Source: VBAS01 sp964581455 (GTDB taxonomy: Bacteria; Bacteroidota; Bacteroidia; Chitinophagales; Chitinophagaceae). From it: a stretch of DNA of 32,374 bases. Where the stretch lies: the NCBI GenBank assembly GCA_964581455.1, contig CAZOOT010000028.1:1-32374 (forward strand), given 5' to 3'. The position numbers and the translations under genes were made by a program. Shown here one piece after another: positions 15,896 through 25,079 of this stretch (its first letter is position 1; the number at the start of each line of letters is the position of its first letter). The notes under the pieces are model-generated. The model had not been told where the DNA came from. It made no database searches and saw nothing but the letters and a program-made list of their open reading frames with translations.

Positions 15896-17113
15896 ATGTT
15901 AAAACTTCCCATTTACTTAGATCATAATGCCACAACTCCCTGTGACCCAAGAGTTGTAGATGCGATGATACCCTATTTCACAAATAATTTTGGAAATGCT
16001 GCTAGTCGCAACCATCCTTTTGGATGGGAAGCTGAAGGAGCAGTTGATAATGCCCGTGAGCAGGTAGCCAAATTGATTGGTGCCGATCCTAAAGAAATAA
16101 TCTTTACCTCAGGTGCTACAGAAGCTGACAACCTGGCCATCAAAGGAATCTTTGAAATGTATGCCAGCAAAGGAAATCATATCATTACATGCAATATCGA
16201 ACACAAAGCTGTTTTGGATACTTGTAAACATGTAGAAAAAGAGGGTGGTGAAGTAACTTATCTGAAAGTAAAACCAGATGGCCTAATTGATTTAAAGGAA
16301 CTGGAAGCTGCTATAAAACCAACTACTATACTGATTGCACTCATGTATGCCAATAACGAAATTGGAACTGTGATGCCAATGAAAGAAATCAGCGCTATCG
16401 CAAAAAAACATGGTGTATTGGTTTTTACGGATGCTACACAAGCCGTTGGAAAAATTCCCGTGGATGTGAATGCAGATGGAATTGACCTCTTGGCTATGAC
16501 AGCACATAAGATGTACGGGCCAAAAGGAGTTGGTGCATTATATGTTCGCAGAAAAAATCCAAGAGTGAAAGTAACAGCCCAGATGGATGGAGGCGGTCAC
16601 GAAAGAGGTATGCGTAGTGGCACGTTGAATGTTCCCGGTATAGTCGGTTTTGGAAAAGCCTGTGAATTGGCGATGCTGGAAATGGACCAGGATGCAAAAA
16701 AATTAAGTAAATTAAGAGATAAACTGGAAACGGAATTATTGAAACTTGAAGAAGCTTATTTAAATGGAAGCAAACAATATCGTTTGCCACATGTTTCTAA
16801 TATTTCATTCAAGCATGTAGAAGGCGAAGGTTTATTAATGGGTTTTAATAAAGACATAGCACTTTCATCCGGGTCAGCATGTACATCAGCATCATTAGAA
16901 CCTTCTTATGTTTTAAAAGCATTAGGTTTAGGTGATGATCTAGCACATAGTTCACTCCGGTTTGGATTGGGAAGATTTACAACAGAAGAGCAGATCGATT
17001 ACACAATTGAAGCGGTATCAAAAACTGTGATTAAATTAAGAGAAATGAGTCCGCTTTGGGAAATGTACAAGGAAGGAATTGATTTAAGCACAATTGAATG
17101 GGCGCATCATTAA
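15896..17113 (+). CDS. iscS: Cysteine desulfurase, IscS type
   Basis: This PLP enzyme removes sulfur from cysteine and passes it to IscU as a persulfide. The 405 residues show LDHNATTPCDPRV at the start, the PLP Lys205 in TAHKMYGPKG, and the mobile-loop nucleophile Cys329 in LSSGSACTSAS, whose long loop marks group I (IscS/NifS) rather than SufS. It is the first gene of a three-gene cluster with iscU and iscA and has its own promoter. A hairpin overlapping the stop codon separates it from iscU. Confidence 0.95.
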   Translation: MLKLPIYLDHNATTPCDPRVVDAMIPYFTNNFGNAASRNHPFGWEAEGAVDNAREQVAKLIGADPKEIIFTSGATEADNLAIKGIFEMYASKGNHIITCNIEHKAVLDTCKHVEKEGGEVTYLKVKPDGLIDLKELEAAIKPTTILIALMYANNEIGTVMPMKEISAIAKKHGVLVFTDATQAVGKIPVDVNADGIDLLAMTAHKMYGPKGVGALYVRRKNPRVKVTAQMDGGGHERGMRSGTLNVPGIVGFGKACELAMLEMDQDAKKLSKLRDKLETELLKLEEAYLNGSKQYRLPHVSNISFKHVEGEGLLMGFNKDIALSSGSACTSASLEPSYVLKALGLGDDLAHSSLRFGLGRFTTEEQIDYTIEAVSKTVIKLREMSPLWEMYKEGIDLSTIEWAHH

Positions 17114-17130
17114 CCCGCTAAAGGGGTTAA
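17110..17130 (+). other. Hairpin over the iscS stop codon
   Basis: TTAACCC (17110-17116) and GGGTTAA (17124-17130) form a seven-base-pair stem with a seven-base loop; the stop codon TAA is in the left arm. A mixed A/T stretch follows rather than a pure T tract. It could set iscS:iscU ratios by partial termination or processing. Confidence 0.4.
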
Positions 17131-17162
17131 GAATTTATTTTTAAACTTTTAAAATTTTTATT

Positions 17163-17582
17163 ATGTCATACTCAGAAAAAGTAATTGGTCATTATCAGAA
17201 TCCTAAAAATGTAGGGACACTGGATAAAACTAAAAATAATGTTGGTACAGGGCTGGTTGGCGCACCCGAGTGTGGCGATGTAATGCGTTTGCAAATTGAA
17301 GTAGATGAAGCTACCGGCATGATCAAAGATGCTAAATTTAAAACTTTTGGCTGCGGTTCAGCAATTGCTTCTTCTTCTTTAGCCACAGAATGGCTGAAAG
17401 GAAAGAATATAGATGAAGCAATAAAGATCGACAATATGGAAATCGTGGAAGAGTTGAATTTACCACCTGTAAAAATTCACTGTTCTGTATTGGCTGAAGA
17501 TGCTATTAAAGCAGCAGTAAATGATTATCGTAAAAAGAATGGCTTGCCGGAAGTGAAGTTTGAAGAGAGTGTTGTTCATTAA
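17163..17582 (+). CDS. iscU: Fe-S cluster assembly scaffold, IscU type
   Basis: IscU is the platform on which [2Fe-2S] clusters are built. All three scaffold cysteines are present: Cys37 in APECGDVM (with Asp39), Cys64 in FGCGSAIAS and Cys107 in KIHCSVLAED. The LPPVK chaperone-recognition motif at 100-104 is intact although no hscA or hscB lies in the window. The 139-residue length and the GLVGAPECGDV start region fit IscU rather than SufU. It sits 49 nt after iscS and 62 nt before iscA. Confidence 0.95.
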   Translation: MSYSEKVIGHYQNPKNVGTLDKTKNNVGTGLVGAPECGDVMRLQIEVDEATGMIKDAKFKTFGCGSAIASSSLATEWLKGKNIDEAIKIDNMEIVEELNLPPVKIHCSVLAEDAIKAAVNDYRKKNGLPEVKFEESVVH

Positions 17583-17644
17583 GTAAAAATTAAAAAAGTA
17601 AAAGTGAAAACCCTGTTTTTTATTTTTAAATTTTGACTTTTATT

Positions 17645-17998
17645 ATGAGTGTGGAATTACAAAACAGTATTTATATAAGCGATAAAGCAAAAGCAAAAGT
17701 GCAACAACTGATGACCGATGCAGGCATCGTTGAAGATCCGGCTTATTTTGTAAGAGTAGGTGTGGTAGGTGGTGGTTGTTCAGGTCTGAGCTACAAATTA
17801 GATTTTGATAACGAGACCAAACCAATGGACCAGGTTTTTGAAGATAATGGAATAAAAGTAGTAACGGATTTGAAAAGCTTCTTATACCTGGTAAACACAA
17901 CGCTTGATTTTTCTGACGGATTAAACGGGAAAGGATTTTATTTCAGCAATCCCAATGCAAGCAGAACCTGCGGATGCGGTGAAAGTTTTGCAGTTTAA
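17645..17998 (+). CDS. iscA: Fe-S cluster assembly/carrier protein, IscA (A-type) family
   Basis: A-type carriers receive clusters from scaffolds and deliver them to apoproteins. The 117-residue protein has the conserved Cys45 in GGGCSGLSYKL and Cys109/Cys111 in the C-terminal TCGCGESF. The frame can be opened at a TTG at 17633, but the ATG at 17645 gives the usual length and matches the ATTATG leader shared with iscU. It is the last gene of the isc cluster and is closed by a terminator. SufA or ErpA naming is possible; the context favours IscA. Confidence 0.9.
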   Translation: MSVELQNSIYISDKAKAKVQQLMTDAGIVEDPAYFVRVGVVGGGCSGLSYKLDFDNETKPMDQVFEDNGIKVVTDLKSFLYLVNTTLDFSDGLNGKGFYFSNPNASRTCGCGESFAV

Positions 17999-18035
17999 AA
18001 TATTACAGGACGGTGTGAAAAACCCATCTTGATAG

Positions 18036-18061
18036 AAAGCCCTTCATTCCAGAAGGGTTTT
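18036..18061 (+). terminator. Rho-independent terminator after iscA
   Basis: AAAGCCCTTC (18036-18045) pairs with GAAGGGTTTT (18052-18061), ten pairs including one G-U, with a six-base loop; the right arm ends in four T. Confidence 0.8.
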
Positions 18062-18137
18062 CTGTTTATATAACTTTAAGTTATAGAGTGAAAATTTGCA
18101 AATAGATTCCCTTATTTTGCAGCAACTATCCAAGCCT

Positions 18138-18857
18138 ATGTGGTCCATTTGTAAAAAAGAACTTTGTCAATTTTTCAGCAGCCTTACCGGTTATATTGCC
18201 ATCATTGTTTTTCTTTTGGTTAACGGCCTGATGCTATTTGTTTTTGAAGAAAATATCCTGGACTTTGGCTATGCCAGCCTTGATCGTTTTTTTCAACTTT
18301 CCCCCTGGATTTTATTATTACTGATTCCGGCTATAACCATGCGGAGTTTTTCTGATGAATTCAGATCGGGCACTTTTGAGATCTTACAGACAAGGCCACT
18401 TACCCGCTGGCAAATCATATTCGGAAAATATTTGGGCAGTCTTATTGTTGTATTGATCGCTTTATTGCCAACTATAATTTATATTATTTCTGTACAAAAT
18501 CTTTCATCCAATGAAGGGATAGATAAAGGAGCTACCATCGGCTCTTATATCGGCCTTGTTTTTCTGGCAGCAGTTTTTGTGGCAATTGGTATTTGTACAA
18601 GCAGCTTTACCAATAATGCAGTTATTGCTTTTATAATAAGCCTTATTGCCTGTGTGTTGCTTTATTATGGTTTCAATGCCATAAGCCGCTTACCTGGTCT
18701 GGGTAGCGGAGCAGATTATTATGTGGAAATGGCCGGAATAGATTTTCATTTCAGAAGTGTGAGCAGGGGAGTAGTAGATACGAGAGACCTTGTTTATTTT
18801 TTAAGCTTGATTGCCTTGTTTCTTGGTATTACCAATCGTAACCTTTTAAAACATTGA
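18138..18857 (+). CDS. gldF: Gliding motility ABC transporter permease GldF
   Basis: GldF is the membrane permease of the GldA-GldF-GldG ABC transporter, described in gliding Bacteroidota. The 239-residue protein has about six hydrophobic helices and the ABC-2 permease signature TMRSFSDEFRSGTFEILQTRP, given here by its key residues only: the E-x-x-x-G-T-x-E-x-L-x-T-x-P pattern near 74-94. The frame is open from a TTG at 18096, but the ATG at 18138 begins with MWSICKKEL, typical for the family. gldG follows after 7 nt; gldA is not in the window. Confidence 0.88.
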   Translation: MWSICKKELCQFFSSLTGYIAIIVFLLVNGLMLFVFEENILDFGYASLDRFFQLSPWILLLLIPAITMRSFSDEFRSGTFEILQTRPLTRWQIIFGKYLGSLIVVLIALLPTIIYIISVQNLSSNEGIDKGATIGSYIGLVFLAAVFVAIGICTSSFTNNAVIAFIISLIACVLLYYGFNAISRLPGLGSGADYYVEMAGIDFHFRSVSRGVVDTRDLVYFLSLIALFLGITNRNLLKH

Positions 18858-18864
18858 TCTCCGG

Positions 18865-20583
18865 ATGAAGAATAACATTAATAAAATATGGGCTTCAAAA
18901 TTCTGGTGGCTCTTTTTATTGATCATCATTGTAGCTATTAATCTGCTGGCTTCGTCATTTCATTACAGGATTGATCTTACTAAAGAAAAAAGATATACAC
19001 TGAGCAAGGCTACAAAGCAGTTGTTGAAAAATCTGGATGCTTCTTTAGAAATTGATGTATTTCTTAAAGGTGATTTTCCGGCCGGATTTAAAAAGCTGGC
19101 TGCCACTACATCGGAATTATTGCAGGAGTTCAGGGAAAGCGGCAGTTCAAAAGTCACATTTAATTTTATTGAGCCGGATGAATTCATCACGGACAGCCTG
19201 AAATATGCAGATACACTGGTTGCCATGGGAGCGGTTCCCATCAACCTTAAAGTGCAATTAAAAGCCGGTGAACAGCAGCAATACGTTTTTCCTGTGGCCT
19301 GGGTGAAGTATAAAGGCAAAGTTATTTTAGTCAATATCTATACCGGAGGAAAACGACTTATAACTCCTGGTGAAATGAACAGTGCAGAAGCTTTGATGGA
19401 ATACCAGTTCGTAAATGCAATAAATAAGATCACTCAGGAATCAAAAACTTTTATTGGTTATACCATTGGCAACGGACAGCCGGTTGGTCCTGAAGTAAGT
19501 GATCTGATTGAAGGAATACTTAGACCGAATTACAATGTTTTTACACTAAATCTTTCAACCCAGCCTTCCATTCCTGATACATTTAAGCTTTTAATGGTTG
19601 TAAAACCAACTCTCACATTTACAGAAGACGAAAAATTTAAACTGGATCAATATGTAATGCGTGGCGGAAAGATATTATGGGTATTGGATAATCTAGCAGC
19701 TGAAATGGATAGCCTTCAAATGAATGCCCAGACCATTGCTTATGAAAGAAACCTTAACCTCACCGATTTATTATTCAGGTATGGGGCAAGAATAAATCCT
19801 GACCTGATCATGGACCTGCAATCAGATTTTCTTCCTTTTATAGCAGGAGGAACCCCTGATAATCCACAGTATGAATTTTTAAAATGGAATTATTTTCCAT
19901 TGTTTGAATCAAAGAACAATCATCCCATCAATAAAAATCTCCGGCTGGTTGCCGGTCGCTTTGTCAACTCAATTGATACAGTAAAAGCAGAAGGTATTAA
20001 GAAAACATTTTTGCTTACTTCTTCTCCCAATTCCCGGATTATGGGTACGCCGGCAATGATCAGCCTGAATGAAAACAGAAATGCACCAGAAGATGCAAAA
20101 TTTAAAATGAATGAAATTCCATCTTCAGTATTACTGGAAGGGAAATTCAGATCGCTATATGAGGGGAGGATTTCAAAACAGAGAGCTGATTCTTTATCTG
20201 CAACAGGCCAATCATTTATCGGAAAAAATGAAAAGGATAACAAAATGATCATTATTGCAGACGGGGATATTGTGCTGAATGAATTCTCTGCCCAGCAGCA
20301 ACAGATTTTCCCAATGGGTGTGAATCAATATACATTAGGCACAAATTATGAATACCAATTTGCCAACAGGGATTTCATCATGAACTGCCTGGAATACCTT
20401 TTAAATGATGGCTCCATCATGGAAACCAGAAATAAGGATTTTGTCCTCAGGGTGCTGGACACAAAAAAAGTAAATGAACAAAAAACTTTCTGGCAATTAA
20501 TAAATATTGCATTACCTGTCTTGCTTGTCTTGCTTGGTGGGTTTATGTACCAGCAAATCCGTAAAAGAAAATACGCTGCCTAG
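18865..20583 (+). CDS. gldG: Gliding motility ABC transporter substrate-binding-like protein GldG
   Basis: GldG pairs with GldF and GldA. The 572-residue protein has one transmembrane helix near 14-32, a large periplasmic region with RIDLTKEKRYTLSKATKQLL near 45-64 that is diagnostic of the family, and a second helix near 549-567 followed by a basic tail. The middle part resembles ABC-type uncharacterised transport domain proteins with a Rossmann-like fold. The start is 7 nt after gldF, so they form one unit. Presence of gldFG is suggestive of gliding but is also seen in non-gliding members of the phylum. Confidence 0.88.
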   Translation: MKNNINKIWASKFWWLFLLIIIVAINLLASSFHYRIDLTKEKRYTLSKATKQLLKNLDASLEIDVFLKGDFPAGFKKLAATTSELLQEFRESGSSKVTFNFIEPDEFITDSLKYADTLVAMGAVPINLKVQLKAGEQQQYVFPVAWVKYKGKVILVNIYTGGKRLITPGEMNSAEALMEYQFVNAINKITQESKTFIGYTIGNGQPVGPEVSDLIEGILRPNYNVFTLNLSTQPSIPDTFKLLMVVKPTLTFTEDEKFKLDQYVMRGGKILWVLDNLAAEMDSLQMNAQTIAYERNLNLTDLLFRYGARINPDLIMDLQSDFLPFIAGGTPDNPQYEFLKWNYFPLFESKNNHPINKNLRLVAGRFVNSIDTVKAEGIKKTFLLTSSPNSRIMGTPAMISLNENRNAPEDAKFKMNEIPSSVLLEGKFRSLYEGRISKQRADSLSATGQSFIGKNEKDNKMIIIADGDIVLNEFSAQQQQIFPMGVNQYTLGTNYEYQFANRDFIMNCLEYLLNDGSIMETRNKDFVLRVLDTKKVNEQKTFWQLINIALPVLLVLLGGFMYQQIRKRKYAA

Positions 20584-20598
20584 CCTGTTTGTTTCATT

Positions 20599-20606
20599 TA
20601 TCTTTA
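20599..20606 (+). promoter_or_regulatory. Probable -7 element of the terC-like gene
   Basis: TATCTTTA, identical to the element before fabF, matches TAnnTTTG except at the last base. It ends 18 nt before the ATG at 20625 and supports that start over the TTG at 20589. Confidence 0.35.
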
Positions 20607-20624
20607 CTGCTATTAAATCTGCGA

Positions 20625-21626
20625 ATGAATACTGAACAAGTCACATATCTGGTATTTGGAATTGTATTGGTGCTTGCATTGGCTTTCGACCTTGGATTGC
20701 TGAATAAAAAAAATCAAAAGATTTCAATCCGGCAGGCCCTGATGCAAACATTTTTTTGGGTAGGCCTTGCCCTTGCTTTTTTTGTATTTGTTTGGGTTGA
20801 AAGAGGACAAAAAACAGGGCTTGAATATATCAGCGCATACCTGATGGAGTGGAGCCTTAGTATTGATAATATTTTTGTGTTCATCATCATTTTTGCATCC
20901 TTTGGAGTAAAAGAAAAAAATTATGGACAGGTTTTATTGATCGGAATTTTAATGGCCATTATTTTCAGGGTGCTGTTTATTACCGGAGGTGTTGCTATTG
21001 TTCAAAAATTTCATGAAGTCTTGTATTTATTCGGTGCTTTTCTTTTATACACCGGGTACAAGATGTTTACAGCCAGCAGTGATCATGAGTTTGACCCACA
21101 CGAAACTAAAATGTACAAGTTTGTAACACGATTTTTACCCCTGATTCCAGGAGATTTTGATGGAAAATATGTAGTGAAAGATGAGAAAGGCAGACGTCGT
21201 TACACTACATTATTTGTAGTCATTATCATGCTGGCAGCAACTGATCTGGTGTTTGCATTGGATTCCATCCCGGCAGTAATGGGTATTGTTGATAATTCTC
21301 CGGAACACAGTGCAGATGCCAAACTGGTCATCTATACTTCAAATATTTTTGCTGTACTTGGCTTAAGATCTTTATTCTTTTTATTGCGTGGAGCAGTTAC
21401 TAAATTTGATTATTTACAACAGGGGATTGCGATAGTGCTTGCATTTATCGGAATCAAGATGCTTGCAGATCATTGGATCAGCCAATGGATAGATAAAACC
21501 ACACAGGTTTTTATTTCGCTGGGAGTAATTATAGTTTGTTTGTCGGGTTCTATTTTTTACTCAATGTTTATAAATAAAAAAGGATTGCCCCCTGAAGTAA
21601 AGGAAGATGATGATAGTATGTATTGA
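20625..21626 (+). CDS. TerC-family integral membrane protein
   Basis: The 333-residue protein has about eight to nine transmembrane helices. Two family motifs with acidic residues inside the membrane are visible: MEWSLSIDNIFVF near 74-86 and ATDLVFALDSIPAV near 206-219. A cytoplasmic basic/acidic loop lies between them. TerC, Alx and related proteins are associated with tellurite resistance and, in better-studied members, with Mn2+ export. Metal handling in the inner membrane is the safest reading. It starts 41 nt after gldG and ends 17 nt before murF-alr. Confidence 0.85.
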   Translation: MNTEQVTYLVFGIVLVLALAFDLGLLNKKNQKISIRQALMQTFFWVGLALAFFVFVWVERGQKTGLEYISAYLMEWSLSIDNIFVFIIIFASFGVKEKNYGQVLLIGILMAIIFRVLFITGGVAIVQKFHEVLYLFGAFLLYTGYKMFTASSDHEFDPHETKMYKFVTRFLPLIPGDFDGKYVVKDEKGRRRYTTLFVVIIMLAATDLVFALDSIPAVMGIVDNSPEHSADAKLVIYTSNIFAVLGLRSLFFLLRGAVTKFDYLQQGIAIVLAFIGIKMLADHWISQWIDKTTQVFISLGVIIVCLSGSIFYSMFINKKGLPPEVKEDDDSMY

Positions 21627-21643
21627 TTTTTTAAAACTATGTT

Positions 21644-24166
21644 TTGACCTACCTGATCAGCCATATTTCAAAAATTTTACAAGCCAGGGCTGTAATTATT
21701 AATGATGCTCCCATTGACCATTTGCTATTTGATAGCCGTAAGGTTTTTTTTCCTGCTTCCTCTTTATTTTTTGCCTTAAAAGGTGCAAGAAGAAATGGTC
21801 ACAAATTCATACCCGAGCTTTACAAAAAAGGAGTTAGAAACTTTGTTGTGAGTGAAGATCTTTCTGATCTTGATCTTCCGGAATCAAATATACTGATTGT
21901 TGAAGACGGGTTAATTGCTCTTCAAAAACTGGCAGCTGCTCATCGTAAACTTTTCAGAATTCCGGTGATTGGGATCACTGGAAGCAATGGAAAAACAATT
22001 GTAAAAGAATGGCTGTACCAGTTGCTGCATGAGAATTTCAATATAGTGAGAAGTCCTAAAAGCTATAACTCACAAATAGGCGTTCCGCTGAGTGTTTGGG
22101 AGATAAACAGAAATCACAATCTGGGAATTTTTGAAGCTGGTATTTCGCAAATGGGTGAAATGGAAAACCTGCAAAAAATCATTCAGCCCGGCATTGGTAT
22201 TTTGACCAATATAGGTGAGGCCCATAGTGAAGGATTCACAAATGCCGATCAAAAAACGGAAGAGAAGATTAAATTATTTAAGGATGCAGAAATTATCATT
22301 TATTGTAGCGATGACTGGATGGCAGAAAAGGCCATAGTCATGCAACACGAAGCGGGTTATCATAAGACCGGAAAATATCCCTTCCATATTTTTTCCTGGG
22401 GAAGAATTAGNNNNNNNNNNATTAGAAAATCCACACTGCAGATTTTAAAAGTAGAAAAGGGTAAATCAGAAACCAGGATAATTGCATTTTATAAAAAAGG
22501 AGAAATCAGCATTGTAATTCCATTCTCAGATGATGCTTCAATTCAGAACGCAATCAGTTGCTGGTGTGTAATGCTTCATCTTGGAATCAGGGATATGTTG
22601 ATTTCAAAAAGAATGAAATTGTTGCAACCGGTAAACATGAGGCTGGAACTGAAAAAAGGTATTAATCATTGTACAATTATCAACGATAGCTATAGCGCTG
22701 ACCTGAGTTCCCTGCATATCGCCTTAAATTTTTTACAACATCATGGCGGACTGTCAAAAAAAACACTGGTCTTATCAGATTTTTTTCAATCGGGTTTAAA
22801 AAATGAAGAATTATATAAGCAAATTGCATCAGAAATTTCACAGTATAATATTGACCGGGTTATCGGAATTGGATTAAATATTTCTAAGCATTTGAAGCCT
22901 GCCCCGGGATCAGCAAATAAAATAAGTAAGATTGAATTCTATGCGTCTACTGATGATTTTATGACAAGGTTCAGGGTTTCCGATTTTAAAGAAGAAACCA
23001 TTTTGGTAAAAGGAGCAAGAGTATTTTATTTCGAACGCATCGTTCAATTGCTGGAACAAAAAGTACATCAAACCGAACTGGAAATAAACCTGAATGCAGT
23101 TGGACATAATTTATCTCAATACCAGCAACAACTTTTAAATACCACTAAGATCATGGCGATGGTAAAAGCATTTGCTTATGGAAGTGGTGGTGCTGAGATC
23201 GCAACCAAACTGCAATACCTCAAAGTGGATTACCTGGGTGTTGCATATGCAGACGAAGGTGTAGAGTTGCGCAAATCCGGAATTGATATACCGATGATGG
23301 TGATGAATGCAGAAGCCTTATCTTTTGATGTGTTGGTAAATAATAATCTGGAACCCGCTATTTTCTCATTCAGCATGTTAAAAGAATTGGATGTTTTTTT
23401 TAAAGATGAAGGAATTAAAAATTTTCCAATTCACCTGGAGTTGGAAACGGGGATGAACCGGCTGGGATTCGCTACGGAGGATGTGAGCAAACTTGCTGAG
23501 GCATTAATTGCCACAACTTCTTTCAGGGTGAAATCGGTATTTACACACCTGGCTGCAAGCGAAGATCGTGCACAGGATGAATTTACAAACCAGCAATTCG
23601 AAAATTTTAATTTAGCCTGCACCGAATTGAAAAAAAACCTTGGTTATACATTTATTTGTCATATAGCAAATTCGGCAGCTATACTTCGTCATCCCCATAT
23701 GCATCTGGATATGGTTAGACTCGGGATTGGATTGTATGGAGTGGACAGTGCAATATCAGGCAAGATCGATCTTCAACCAGTGGCAAAACTTAAATCAACT
23801 ATCGCACAGGTAAAACATTTGAAAAAAGGGGAGTCCATTGGATATAACAGGAAAACTATTTTAGAAAGAGATTCTGTAATAGCTACAGTTGGCATAGGTT
23901 ATGCTGATGGTTATCGTAGAAAATTAGGAAACGGAACAGGGCACATGTGGTTAAAAGGGCAATTGGTTCCTGTAGTAGGAACAGTTTGTATGGACATGAC
24001 CATGATTGATGTAACAGACCTGCCGGGAATAAAACAAGGTGATGAAGTAATCATTTTCGGAAATGAATTACCGATTCAAAATCTTGCAGCATGGGCTGAC
24101 AGTATTCCTTATGAAATAATGACGGGGATTTCTCAAAGGGTAAAAAGAGTTTATTATGAAGAATAA
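21644..24166 (+). CDS. murF-alr: Bifunctional MurF ligase / alanine racemase
   Basis: One 840-residue frame joins two peptidoglycan enzymes. Residues 1 to about 455 are MurF, which adds D-Ala-D-Ala to the UDP-MurNAc tripeptide; the P-loop GSNGKT is at 113-118. Residues about 460-840 are a PLP alanine racemase with the cofactor Lys508 in AMVKAFAYGSG, the catalytic Tyr734 in SIGYNRKT, GIGYADGYRRKL and VCMDMTMIDV. This fusion is typical of Bacteroidota. The start must be a TTG at 21644: the ATG at 21639 leads straight to a stop and an in-frame TAA lies at 21632. Ten N at 22411-22420 keep the frame but probably add five false residues (see findings). Confidence 0.93.
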   Translation: MTYLISHISKILQARAVIINDAPIDHLLFDSRKVFFPASSLFFALKGARRNGHKFIPELYKKGVRNFVVSEDLSDLDLPESNILIVEDGLIALQKLAAAHRKLFRIPVIGITGSNGKTIVKEWLYQLLHENFNIVRSPKSYNSQIGVPLSVWEINRNHNLGIFEAGISQMGEMENLQKIIQPGIGILTNIGEAHSEGFTNADQKTEEKIKLFKDAEIIIYCSDDWMAEKAIVMQHEAGYHKTGKYPFHIFSWGRIXXXXIRKSTLQILKVEKGKSETRIIAFYKKGEISIVIPFSDDASIQNAISCWCVMLHLGIRDMLISKRMKLLQPVNMRLELKKGINHCTIINDSYSADLSSLHIALNFLQHHGGLSKKTLVLSDFFQSGLKNEELYKQIASEISQYNIDRVIGIGLNISKHLKPAPGSANKISKIEFYASTDDFMTRFRVSDFKEETILVKGARVFYFERIVQLLEQKVHQTELEINLNAVGHNLSQYQQQLLNTTKIMAMVKAFAYGSGGAEIATKLQYLKVDYLGVAYADEGVELRKSGIDIPMMVMNAEALSFDVLVNNNLEPAIFSFSMLKELDVFFKDEGIKNFPIHLELETGMNRLGFATEDVSKLAEALIATTSFRVKSVFTHLAASEDRAQDEFTNQQFENFNLACTELKKNLGYTFICHIANSAAILRHPHMHLDMVRLGIGLYGVDSAISGKIDLQPVAKLKSTIAQVKHLKKGESIGYNRKTILERDSVIATVGIGYADGYRRKLGNGTGHMWLKGQLVPVVGTVCMDMTMIDVTDLPGIKQGDEVIIFGNELPIQNLAAWADSIPYEIMTGISQRVKRVYYEE
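22411..22420. other. Assembly gap of ten N inside murF-alr
   Basis: The bases before the gap end in ATTAG and the bases after it begin with ATTAG. The gap is therefore likely an overlap between contigs that was padded with N rather than missing sequence. Confidence 0.95.
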
Positions 24167-24292
24167 CAATTTTTCCTGTATTGAAGCCCATCATCAAAAT
24201 TAATTTAGCATTGAAAATAAACTTATCGTTAAATATTCATTCCAAGCGCTGTATGGCGGGCAGGTAGGTGGGAAATGCTACCCTAATCTGCT

Positions 24293-24300
24293 TATATTTG
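24293..24300 (+). promoter_or_regulatory. Bacteroidota -7 promoter element of lspA
   Basis: TATATTTG is an exact TAnnTTTG match ending 18 nt before the GTG start at 24319. A short inverted repeat GGTAG-N10-CTACC (24263-24282) lies just upstream. Confidence 0.5.
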
Positions 24301-24318
24301 CCCACTAAATAAAGCAGA

Positions 24319-25014
24319 GTGAAACTCAGGAAAGTTGTATTACTAATAGGGATAATTATTTTGGTGGATCAGTTCTTAAAAATCTGGATCAAAACCAGTT
24401 ACCCAACAGGAAATGTAAGAGAAATTCTTCCATGGTTTCATTTGCATTTTATCGAAAACTCCGGAATGGCCTGGGGATGGAAATTTGGTAACGAGACCGG
24501 AAAAGTGATACTTACCCTTTTCAGGATGGCTGCTGTGATATTTGGTACCTGGTATATTGGAAAAATAATTAAACAGCAATATCATAAAGGGTTTATTATA
24601 TGTGTAGCACTTATCTATGCAGGAGCTTTGGGAAACCTGATAGATAGTATGTTTTACGGGATGATATTTGATAAAGGCCTGCATTTCGATATGGTTTCTA
24701 AAGAATATTTTCCTTATTCGGGGATTGCAGTTTTTTCGACAGACGGTTATTCGTCATTTTTACATGGAAGTGTGGTAGATATGCTTTATTTTCCAATTTT
24801 TGATATGACCTTACCGTCGTGGTTCCCAATCTGGGGTGGACAGGAATTTGAATTTTTCAGCCCGATATTTAACATTGCTGATGCATCAATAAGTGTAGGA
24901 GTAATTACCCTGTTATTCTTTCAAAAAAGGTTTTTTAAAAAGGAGCTGCAAAAGGAGTCTTTCCCTTCTATGGAAACTAACGCTGAAATCAGTGATAAGG
25001 CTGAGATTCAATAG
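24319..25014 (+). CDS. lspA: Lipoprotein signal peptidase (signal peptidase II)
   Basis: LspA removes signal peptides from prolipoproteins in the inner membrane. The 231-residue protein keeps the family motifs: VDQFLKIWI near 16-24, FIENSGMAWG at 44-53, GALGNLIDS at 102-110, and the catalytic aspartates Asp154 in GSVVDMLYFP and Asp188 in FNIADASISVG. It is about 60 residues longer than E. coli LspA because of insertions around 112-148 and 160-180, plus a hydrophilic tail, a form common in Bacteroidota. The start is GTG, supported by the promoter 18 nt upstream. The next gene encodes one of its potential substrates. Confidence 0.93.
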   Translation: MKLRKVVLLIGIIILVDQFLKIWIKTSYPTGNVREILPWFHLHFIENSGMAWGWKFGNETGKVILTLFRMAAVIFGTWYIGKIIKQQYHKGFIICVALIYAGALGNLIDSMFYGMIFDKGLHFDMVSKEYFPYSGIAVFSTDGYSSFLHGSVVDMLYFPIFDMTLPSWFPIWGGQEFEFFSPIFNIADASISVGVITLLFFQKRFFKKELQKESFPSMETNAEISDKAEIQ

Positions 25015-25079
25015 GCTGGGGTTCTACGCTTTTGCAGGCGAATAAAAAATGTTATTTTCATAACCCTAAACTCATCCTG

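Noticed and set aside
17583..17644. AT-rich iscU-iscA gap considered for a separate iscA promoter
   Set aside because: Only imperfect matches to TAnnTTTG with wrong spacing are present; co-transcription with iscU is simpler.
24251..24300. Inverted repeats in the lspA upstream region considered as a riboswitch
   Set aside because: The arms are only five bases and lie upstream of the predicted transcript start, so they cannot be part of the leader; at most a weak operator.
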